Positions 1 through 5,718 of a stretch of DNA of 9,025 nt are shown one piece after another (positions within the stretch are counted from its first letter, which is position 1; every line of letters starts with the position of its first letter). Below the pieces are notes generated by a model. It was not told the origin of the DNA, made no database searches, and saw only the letters and a list, made by a program, of their open reading frames with translations. Source of the stretch: Chloroflexota bacterium (lineage in GTDB: Bacteria; Chloroflexota; Anaerolineae; 4572-78); contig JAJRSQ010000429.1 in NCBI GenBank assembly GCA_024278725.1, positions 1 through 9,025 on the forward strand, read 5' to 3'. The position numbers were made by a program, and so were the translations under genes.

Positions 1-1436
1 ACGCCGGTCACATCGGCGGCGGCGGTGGTGGCAATCGCCGTGATGACCGCCCCCAGCCCGATAGCGCCCACTTCCACCATCGCCGATTGCGCCACCGCGC
101 GCTGTGCGCCTTCGGCAATCTGTTGCGCCTCATATGATTTGTCGTACCCGTCCACCACCCGTTGCGCCGTCCGCCCCACCGAGTCAATCAGGTGGTCGCG
201 GTCGTAGCGGAACGCCGCGCCCACATCGCCGATGATGCGGTCTTTGTGTTCCTGTTTGCGTTGCTCCAAATGGGAAGTGATGGACTGCCACTGGTGCAAA
301 TCGGCGTTGACCAGCCAGTCAATCAGTTCATTCACCCGGTGTTCAATGGCAATGGGGGTATCCGCCACCACTTTCAGCTCAAATTCCCGTTTGATGCGGT
401 CGCGGTTCAACAAATCGAGGACGCGGGGCAGGCGCAGCACATCATCAAAATAGGCATTGCCCCGTTTTTCCATCTCAAAAAGTACATTTTCCACATCCGC
501 CATCCGAAATTTGAAATCGCGGGTCATATCATCTTTATAGAGCGCCAACTGCTGCTCAATGTCGTCCAGCATTTTAAAATCATCGGCGAGCAGTGTCAAA
601 CGGTTGGTGGTGATGTCCAGATAATGGGTCAACAGCCGGTTGCCCACGCCCAACGGGTTGAGGAATTTCAGCCGCACGCGCTCGGTTTCGTCGAGCGTTT
701 CGCGGATGAAGTCCTCCAGCGCCCCGAAGCGGCTCGCCTCCCACTCGGCGGGGTTGCCCTGTTTGGCGCGGAGTGCCTTCCGCGCGCTGATGGGGAAAAT
801 GTGGATGTCGGTGTCGAGCAATTGGCGGGTATTGTGCTGCACAAAGTCAATCACCTGTTCGAGGTCGTCATCGGTTTCAAAAATATCAATTTTATTCACC
901 ACAATGACCACTTTTTTGCCCCAATCTTTTATCTGCGCCAGAAATTGCCGCTCGCTTTCGGTGTACGGGCGGTCGGCGCTGGTGATGAAGAGCACCAAAT
1001 CGGAACGGGGGACAAAATCTTCGGTGATGGTCTGGTGTTCCTGAATGATGGCGTTTGTGCCGGGGGTATCCACAATGTTGATGTAATGCAGCATTTCCGC
1101 CGGGGCAAAAATGGCGTGCAAATGAGGCTCGATGACCTGCCGCTCGTTTTTTTCACCGTATTTCAGGATGTTCACCTCGGCGGTGGTGGGCGTCACCCCT
1201 TCTTTCAACAGCGATTGCCCCAGCAGCGCATTGATGAAGGCGCTCTTTCCGGCATTGAACTCACCCACAATGACCAGCAGGAACAATTCGTCCAACTGTT
1301 GGATGGATTGCTTGAGCGTGTTGTGGTCTTCTTCCGTAGCGCCCAACTTCGCCAAAACAACCTGCAAATCCGCAAGCCATTTGCGTTCCGCTTTCAGAAT
1401 ATCTTCCTGATTGGTGGACAAAATACGCTTAAACAT
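1..1436 (-). CDS. Dynamin-like GTPase, 3' end cut by the window edge
   Basis: A large GTPase of the bacterial dynamin-like family; relatives bind, tubulate or fuse membranes using GTP. Reading the minus strand from ATG at 1436 gives 478 codons without a stop. The G motifs are in order: P-loop GEFNAGKS (residues 58-65), a Thr-rich switch GVTPTTAE soon after, DTPG (123-126), NKID (181-184) and an ISAR G5-like motif near 216-219. A long charged helical region follows, as in dynamin stalks. The last visible part, about 452-478, is hydrophobic and Ala/Gly-rich (AMVEVGAIGLGAV then AIATTAAAD), matching the membrane-inserting paddle region of bacterial dynamins. The start is supported by GGAGG at 1454-1450, 13 bases upstream, a slightly long spacing. 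The gene is divergent from the CBS-ACT gene. What is missing is the rest of the paddle and the C-terminal helices. The family call is firm; the cellular role is not known from sequence. Confidence 0.9.
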   Translation of the reverse strand, partial: MFKRILSTNQEDILKAERKWLADLQVVLAKLGATEEDHNTLKQSIQQLDELFLLVIVGEFNAGKSAFINALLGQSLLKEGVTPTTAEVNILKYGEKNERQVIEPHLHAIFAPAEMLHYINIVDTPGTNAIIQEHQTITEDFVPRSDLVLFITSADRPYTESERQFLAQIKDWGKKVVIVVNKIDIFETDDDLEQVIDFVQHNTRQLLDTDIHIFPISARKALRAKQGNPAEWEASRFGALEDFIRETLDETERVRLKFLNPLGVGNRLLTHYLDITTNRLTLLADDFKMLDDIEQQLALYKDDMTRDFKFRMADVENVLFEMEKRGNAYFDDVLRLPRVLDLLNRDRIKREFELKVVADTPIAIEHRVNELIDWLVNADLHQWQSITSHLEQRKQEHKDRIIGDVGAAFRYDRDHLIDSVGRTAQRVVDGYDKSYEAQQIAEGAQRAVAQSAMVEVGAIGLGAVITAIATTAAADVTG

Positions 1437-1461
1437 TTACGATAAATTTCCTCCAAAGGGG

Positions 1462-1490
1462 TTGGCAATCGGTGATAATTTTGGTAGAAT
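1462..1490 (+). promoter_or_regulatory. Candidate promoter for the CBS-ACT gene
   Basis: TTGGCA (1462-1467) and TAGAAT (1485-1490) are spaced by exactly 17 bases, each five of six to the sigma70 consensus. It would give a leader of about 205 bases before the ATG at 1703. It lies inside the presumed leader of the divergent dynamin gene, so the two candidate promoters face each other. The rest of 1437-1702 shows no gene or other clear structure. Confidence 0.4.
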
Positions 1491-1587
1491 TACAGTAGTC
1501 ACTTGTGTGGCACTTCACTATTTTGCTGTACGATTTTTGAAAATTCAGGTTACATACGGCGCAATGGGACGCAGTAAAACTGATATG

Positions 1588-1615
1588 ATTGTATCACAGT
1601 GTGGTTGTCGGTCAA
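1588..1615 (-). promoter_or_regulatory. Candidate promoter of the dynamin-like gene
   Basis: On the minus strand, TTGACC (1615-1610) and TACAAT (1593-1588) are separated by 16 bases, each matching the sigma70 consensus at five of six positions. Transcription would start near 1581, leaving a leader of about 145 bases. An imperfect dyad, TGATA (1581-1585) and TATCA (1592-1596), straddles the -10 and could be an operator. This is inferred from motif match only. Confidence 0.4.
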
Positions 1616-1702
1616 GACAGATGTTTGGTTTTGCGTACCCGTTGCCCGTCGCAAATAATTTTTTATCCATCCGCATATTCTAGTTTCCAGGAGGAAAAAT
1701 CA

Positions 1703-2362
1703 ATGTTCGTACGTGGCCATATGTCCGCTCCCCCCGTAACCGTTACGCCAGATGTCCCATTTCAAGACGCGCTGAAATTGATGCGTGATAATAAATTCCG
1801 CCGTTTGCCGGTGGTGGATAGATTCGGCAAACTGGTGGGCATTGTTTCGGAACGCGATTTGCTGTATGCGTCCCCTTCCCCCGCGTCCACCCTCAGCGTG
1901 TGGGAGATGAATTACCTGTTGAGCAAAATTACCGTTGAAAAAGTGATGACCAAAAACGTCATCACCACCACCCCCGATGCCACCATCTAAACGGCGGCGC
2001 AAATACTGGCAGACCACAAATTCGGCGGGCTGCCCGTCATTGATGACAACGATGTGCCGGTGGGCATCATCACCGAAACAGACATCTTCAAATCACTGGT
2101 TGAACTCTTCGGCGCGCAGGAAACCGGTTTGCGCCTGACGCTGGAAGTGCCGGGCAACAAAGGCGTGCTGGCGAAAATTGCCACGGCGGTGTGGGAACAA
2201 AACGGCAATATCATCAGCGTGGGGACGTTTGATATTGACAAACCCGGCTTGAAAGGCATTGTGCTGAAAGTTTCCGGCGTGGAAGAACACCAACTCATCG
2301 ACGTGCTGGAAGCTCTGGGCGACCACGTGGTTGATGCGCGCGTCTGCGCGGGCGTCGAATAG
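1703..2362 (+). pseudogene. CBS-CBS-ACT regulatory protein split by an in-frame TAA stop
   Basis: Expected to be a ligand-sensing regulatory protein: paired CBS domains bind adenine nucleotides, ACT domains often bind amino acids, and the order resembles AcuB-type proteins. The ATG at 1703 has AGGAGG at 1689-1694, eight bases away. Frame 1 gives CBS1 (about residues 7-55, with RRLPVVDRFGKLVGIVSERD) and the start of CBS2 (VMTKNVITTTPDATI), then TAA at 1988-1990 (codon 96). The same frame continues directly after the stop with TAAQILADHKFGGLPVIDD, finishing CBS2 (to about 132), then an ACT domain (about 143-215, LRLTLEVPGNKGVLAKIA) and TAG at 2360-2362. An intact protein would be 219 residues. 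No base is lost or gained, so one substitution (for example CAA or GAA to TAA) explains the break. A weak internal GTG at 2054 could restart translation but has no evident ribosome site. The break could be a true mutation, a sequencing error or, less likely, readthrough. An intrinsic terminator follows. Confidence 0.88.
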
Positions 2363-2400
2363 CATTTTCGCGCGGAAAGCCTGAATCAGTCTTCCAAAAG

Positions 2401-2434
2401 AACAGGGACAGCCTCCATCGCTGTCCCTGTTTTT
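2401..2434 (+). terminator. Intrinsic terminator after the CBS-ACT gene
   Basis: A perfect 12-base stem (AACAGGGACAGC at 2401-2412 with its complement at 2420-2431) closes a seven-base loop and runs into a T tract ending at 2434. It lies 38 bases after the TAG at 2360-2362 and separates the CBS-ACT gene from the glycosyltransferase, which therefore needs its own promoter. The A-rich left flank might also support termination on the other strand. Confidence 0.85.
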
Positions 2435-2482
2435 GACGTGTGCAACTTATCGGGCAGGTTTCCGTAATTAATAAAAACGGAT

Positions 2483-2488
2483 TATAAT
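2483..2488 (+). promoter_or_regulatory. Perfect -10 box upstream of the glycosyltransferase
   Basis: TATAAT lies 51 bases before the ATG at 2540 in an AT-rich patch, after the terminator at 2401-2434. The hexamer 17 bases upstream (TTCCGT, 2460-2465) is a poor -35, so this may be a weak or activator-dependent promoter. The leader would be about 45 bases. Confidence 0.45.
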
Positions 2489-2539
2489 ATCCACATTATC
2501 CCTCCAAACCGGCAAACATAGCTACCACCGGAGCAAATA

Positions 2540-3832
2540 ATGCGAATTGGGATTTTCACAAACACCTATAAACCGGACATCAACGGCGTGGTGCGTTCCA
2601 TCAGCACCTTCCGCGACGAATTGGACAATCAGGGGCACACGGTATACGTCTTCGCGCCGGAAGCGCCGGGCTACGAAGACGAAGAGTACGGCGTGTTCCG
2701 CTATCCGGCGCTGCGTCTCCCTGTCGCCGACAATTACCCCCTCGCCATCCCTGTGTCGCCACAGATTGATTGGCTGGTTCCCCGCCTCAAGCTCGACATC
2801 ATCCACAGCCATCACCCCGTGTTGCTGGGGGAAGAGGCGGTCACCTTCGCCAAAAAATTGAATCTGCCGCACGTGTTCACCCATCACACCCAATATGAGG
2901 AATATTCGCACTATTTTCCCATCAACCAAAACATCGTCAAAACGCTGACCCGCGAAGTGGTGCGGCTGTATCTGGTGCGCAGCGTCGCCATCATTGCCCC
3001 CACGGCGAGCATGCGCGCGCAGATTGCCGCCCAGCACCCGACCATTGAATCGCGGTTGCGGGTGGTTCCCAGCCCGGTGAACTTGGAACATTTCCGTTTC
3101 AAACCGGACGAAGGCGCGAAAATTCGGGAGAAATACCAACTGAAAAACACCTTTGTCTTCGTCAGCGTCTCACGCCTGACACCCGAAAAAAATGTGTCCA
3201 CACTGCTGCAAGCCTTCGCCCGAGCGGCGAGCGGTCATCCCGACGCGCGGCTGATGCTGGTGGGCGACGGTCCGTTGCGGCACGAGCTGGAATTGCAGGC
3301 AAAACGCCTCCAAATTGCCGACCGGGTGACTTTTGTGGGCTCGGTGGGGTATATGGAAGTGCCGAATTATCTTTCGGCGGGGGATGTTTTCGCGTTTGCC
3401 TCCACCACCGAGACGCAGGGGCTGGTGACGCTGGAAGCAATGGCGACCGCTTGCCCGGTGATTGTGGTGGATGCGCCGGGCAATCGGGATGTGGCGCGAC
3501 ACGAAGAAAACGGGTTGCTGGTGCAGAACTCGGTGGCGGGGCTGGCAACGGCGATGCGCCGCATCATGAAAGATGAAGCGCTGCGCAAAACGCTCGGCGA
3601 GGGCGCGCGGCAGACCGCGCGGGAATATTCCGCCCCCGTGCTGACCCGGAAACTGGTGGACACGTATCAGGAAGCCATCGAAACCTACCGCAACGCCCCG
3701 CTCGATTACAAACGTTTTTCGCGCGACGCGGAAGAATCGCGCCACTTTCCGCCGCAATGGCTCACGGAAATCACCGGCACCACCGAGTGGTTCGATTCTC
3801 TTTCGGCGTTCTGGAAAAATCTGGGCAGCTAA
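2540..3832 (+). CDS. Family 4 (GT-B) glycosyltransferase
   Basis: A 430-residue retaining glycosyltransferase that moves a sugar from a nucleotide-sugar donor to an acceptor, probably at the cytoplasmic face of the membrane. The N-terminal acceptor domain opens with MRIGIFTNTYKPDINGVV, including the GT4 glycine loop near residue 16, and carries HSHHP (89-93) and THHTQYEEY (114-122). The C-terminal donor domain has VSRLTPEKN (210-218, with Arg212 and Lys217 at the expected phosphate-binding positions), LVGDGP (240-245) and the EX7E signature ETQGLVTLE (Glu291 and Glu299). The opening and EX7E region resemble glycolipid synthases such as diacylglycerol glucosyltransferases and mannosyltransferases of the MgtA/PimB type; donor and acceptor cannot be fixed from sequence. 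About 45 residues after the catalytic core form a charged and aromatic tail. There is no signal peptide or membrane helix. The start has GGAG at 2530-2533, six bases away. It stands alone between two terminators. Confidence 0.92.
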   Translation: MRIGIFTNTYKPDINGVVRSISTFRDELDNQGHTVYVFAPEAPGYEDEEYGVFRYPALRLPVADNYPLAIPVSPQIDWLVPRLKLDIIHSHHPVLLGEEAVTFAKKLNLPHVFTHHTQYEEYSHYFPINQNIVKTLTREVVRLYLVRSVAIIAPTASMRAQIAAQHPTIESRLRVVPSPVNLEHFRFKPDEGAKIREKYQLKNTFVFVSVSRLTPEKNVSTLLQAFARAASGHPDARLMLVGDGPLRHELELQAKRLQIADRVTFVGSVGYMEVPNYLSAGDVFAFASTTETQGLVTLEAMATACPVIVVDAPGNRDVARHEENGLLVQNSVAGLATAMRRIMKDEALRKTLGEGARQTAREYSAPVLTRKLVDTYQEAIETYRNAPLDYKRFSRDAEESRHFPPQWLTEITGTTEWFDSLSAFWKNLGS

Positions 3833-3872
3833 AAAAAACCGTGAACGCCGAAAATCGCGTTCACGGTTTTTT
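3833..3872. terminator. Bidirectional intrinsic terminator between convergent genes
   Basis: A(6)CCGTGAACGC (3833-3848) pairs perfectly with its complement at 3857-3872 around an eight-base loop. The GC core is flanked by A6 on the left and T6 on the right, so each strand reads a hairpin followed by a T tract. It begins right after the glycosyltransferase stop and sits 13 bases beyond the stop of the convergent dehydrogenase gene at 3886, so it can serve both. Confidence 0.9.
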
Positions 3873-3885
3873 GAATCATCGCTTT

Positions 3886-5517
3886 TTACGCCTCTTCCAT
3901 AAACGGATAACGCCAATCTGCGGGCGGAACCATCGTCTCTTTGATGGTGCGTACGGTCATCCAGCGCAGAATATTCATCGCGCTGCCCGCTTTATCGTTG
4001 GTGCCGGACGCGCGTCCGCCGCCAAACGGCTGTTGTCCCACCACCGCGCCGGTCGGTTTATCGTTCACATAAAAGTTTCCGGCGGCATTCCGCAACGTGT
4101 CCGCCATTTTATTCAGCACCATCCGGTCTTGCCCCCAAATTGCGCCCGTCAGCGCGTAAGGTGAAGTGGTGTTGCACAGCGCCAGCGTTTCCTCGAATTT
4201 GTCATCATCATACACAAAAATGGTCAAAACGGGACCGAACAACTCTTCCTGCATCAGTTGATGGCGCGGATTACGGGTCGCCAACACGGTCGGTTGAATG
4301 AAATACCCTTTTGATGAATCATACCCGCCGCCGAAAATGAATTCGATTTCATCATCTTCACGGGCATGGTCAATATAGCGGGTGAGTTTAGTGAAGGCGG
4401 CTTTGTCAATCACGGCGGTCATAAAATTAGTGAAGTCGGTGGGGTCGCCCATCTTCACCTCGTTCAGTTCCGCCACCAACTTGGTGCGGAAAGCATCCCA
4501 GATGGAGCGGGGAACATACATCCGCGACACAGCGGAACACTTCTGCCCCTGATATTCAAACGCGCCGCGCAGCGCCGCCACCGCCAATTCGTCCACCTGT
4601 GCGGATTTGTGCGCGAAGATGAAATCTTTGCCCCCCGTTTCGCCCACAATGCGGGGATAGTATTTCTTCTCGGCAATGGTATCGCCGACTTTTTTCCACA
4701 TCCCCTGAAAAACAGCGGTAGAGCCGGTGAAATGAATGCCCGCCAATTCGGAGCTTTCCAGCGCAGGGTCGCCCACTTCGCCGCCGGAACCGGGCACAAA
4801 ATTGATGACGCCGTCGGGCAATCCCGCTTCCTGCAACAGACGATAAATCCAATAGGCGCTGTAAACGGCGCTGGACGCGGGTTTCCACAGCACCACATTC
4901 CCCACCAATGCCGGGGCGGTGGGCAAATTCCCGGCGATAGACGTGAAATTGAACGGCGTCGCCGCGAAAACGAAGCCTTCCAGCGGGCGGTATTCCAGCC
5001 GGTTCCACATCCCCGGCGGCGAGTATGGCTGGTCGGCGATGAGTTCCGCCATATATGCCGCGTTGAAACGCCAGAAGTCAACCAGCTCGCACGCCGAGTC
5101 GATTTCCGCCTGAAAGACGGTTTTCGATTGGCACAGCATGGTGGCGGCGTTCAGCGTGGCGCGCCACGGACCCGCCAGCAAATCGGCGGCTTTCAGAAAG
5201 ACGGATACCCGTTGTTCCCACGGCAAATTTGCCCACGCCTCGCGGGCTGCCAGCGCCGATTCAATCGCCATTTCAACTTCTTTGCGCCCCGCTTTGTGGT
5301 ACACTCCCAGCTTCAGACTGTGGTCGTGCGGCGCGGTCATTTCGGCAGTATTGCCCGTGCGAATTTCTTTGCCGCCAATGATGATGGGGACTTCAATCTG
5401 CTGCGCCGACAATTCCGCCAGCTTCGCTTTCAGCGCGGCGCGCTCGGGGCTGCCGGCACGATACGCCAGAATCGGCTCATTGTACGGTTTCGGCACCTGA
5501 AAAATTGCGTTAGACAT
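3886..5517 (-). CDS. pruA: 1-pyrroline-5-carboxylate dehydrogenase (ALDH4 type)
   Basis: A 543-residue NAD-dependent aldehyde dehydrogenase that oxidises glutamate semialdehyde (open form of P5C) to glutamate, the last step of proline and arginine breakdown. The length and the opening MSNAIFQVPKPYNEP fit the stand-alone ALDH4/group 1 form rather than a PutA fusion. Visible catalytic features: oxyanion Asn190 in ATPFNFTS, cofactor-fold FTGST (263-267), general base Glu293 in VGETGGKDF, nucleophile Cys327 in YQGQKCSAVSR, EELFGP (424-429) and PFGGGRASGTNDKAGS (497-512). All key residues are present. The frame is open upstream to 5592, but ATG at 5517 is chosen because AAGGAAGGTGAG lies directly before it and family similarity starts there. 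The gene converges on the glycosyltransferase and diverges from uvrB. Arginase, encoded on the same strand beyond uvrB, would supply the same catabolic route. The symbol follows common usage; rocA is an alternative name. Confidence 0.96.
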   Translation of the reverse strand: MSNAIFQVPKPYNEPILAYRAGSPERAALKAKLAELSAQQIEVPIIIGGKEIRTGNTAEMTAPHDHSLKLGVYHKAGRKEVEMAIESALAAREAWANLPWEQRVSVFLKAADLLAGPWRATLNAATMLCQSKTVFQAEIDSACELVDFWRFNAAYMAELIADQPYSPPGMWNRLEYRPLEGFVFAATPFNFTSIAGNLPTAPALVGNVVLWKPASSAVYSAYWIYRLLQEAGLPDGVINFVPGSGGEVGDPALESSELAGIHFTGSTAVFQGMWKKVGDTIAEKKYYPRIVGETGGKDFIFAHKSAQVDELAVAALRGAFEYQGQKCSAVSRMYVPRSIWDAFRTKLVAELNEVKMGDPTDFTNFMTAVIDKAAFTKLTRYIDHAREDDEIEFIFGGGYDSSKGYFIQPTVLATRNPRHQLMQEELFGPVLTIFVYDDDKFEETLALCNTTSPYALTGAIWGQDRMVLNKMADTLRNAAGNFYVNDKPTGAVVGQQPFGGGRASGTNDKAGSAMNILRWMTVRTIKETMVPPADWRYPFMEEA

Positions 5518-5545
5518 ACTCACCTTCCTTGTGAATTGATGTGTG

Positions 5546-5574
5546 ATATTATCAGTATTTGAATCAATTTCCAA
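5546..5574 (-). promoter_or_regulatory. Candidate promoter of the P5C dehydrogenase gene
   Basis: On the minus strand, TTGGAA (5574-5569) and TAATAT (5551-5546) are 17 bases apart. The -10 is preceded by TGA, giving an extended -10 form, but each hexamer matches consensus at only four of six positions. The leader would be about 20 bases. A GATAAT two bases upstream is an alternative -10. Confidence 0.3.
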
Positions 5575-5657
5575 CCAATGCAATCGTAGCATTGACTGGC
5601 ATGGGTGTCAAAACCGGCGGCAAGTTTCTGCCCTGAAATTTATTTCGGAACAGTCCT

Positions 5658-5685
5658 TTGCGCACACGAATTTCCCTGCTATAAT
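5658..5685 (+). promoter_or_regulatory. uvrB promoter with extended -10
   Basis: TGCTATAAT (5677-5685) is a perfect extended -10. A weak -35 (TTGCGC, 5658-5663) lies 16 bases before TATAAT, as is common where the extended -10 carries recognition. Transcription would start near 5692, inside the LexA-like site. The uvrB start codon is at 5719 with GGGAG at 5707-5711. Confidence 0.65.
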
Positions 5686-5687
5686 AC

Positions 5688-5701
5688 CGAACGACTGTTC
5701 T
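5688..5701 (+). promoter_or_regulatory. LexA-like SOS operator at the uvrB start site
   Basis: CGAAC-GACT-GTTCT matches the Gram-positive LexA/DinR box CGAAC-N4-GTTCG at nine of ten specified bases. It begins two bases after the uvrB -10 and covers the expected transcription start, where a bound repressor would block RNA polymerase. uvrB is a classic SOS gene in many bacteria. Whether this organism's LexA uses this motif is not shown by the window. Confidence 0.6.
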
Positions 5702-5718
5702 GTTTCGGGAGATAATCC

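Noticed and set aside
162..1445. Long plus-strand open frame of 427 codons
   Set aside because: It is antisense to the dynamin-like gene, which carries all G motifs on the minus strand; the plus frame shows no family motifs and has no ribosome site.
1589..1702. Upstream start for the CBS-ACT gene
   Set aside because: AGGAGG precedes the ATG at 1703, and the extra 38 residues do not resemble a CBS protein N-terminus.
1988..1990. TAA recoded as a sense codon throughout the genome
   Set aside because: TAA ends four other genes in the window at the expected C-termini.
2054..2362. Independent ACT-domain gene starting at GTG 2054
   Set aside because: The start falls in the middle of the second CBS domain and has no clear ribosome site; it is better explained as the downstream part of the interrupted gene.
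4366..5562. Plus-strand open frame of 398 codons
   Set aside because: It is antisense to the P5C dehydrogenase gene, whose catalytic residues are all in place; this frame is an artefact of codon bias.
5518..5592. 25-codon N-terminal extension of the P5C dehydrogenase
   Set aside because: The ATG at 5517 has a strong ribosome site and matches the family's N-terminus; the extension covers the likely promoter.
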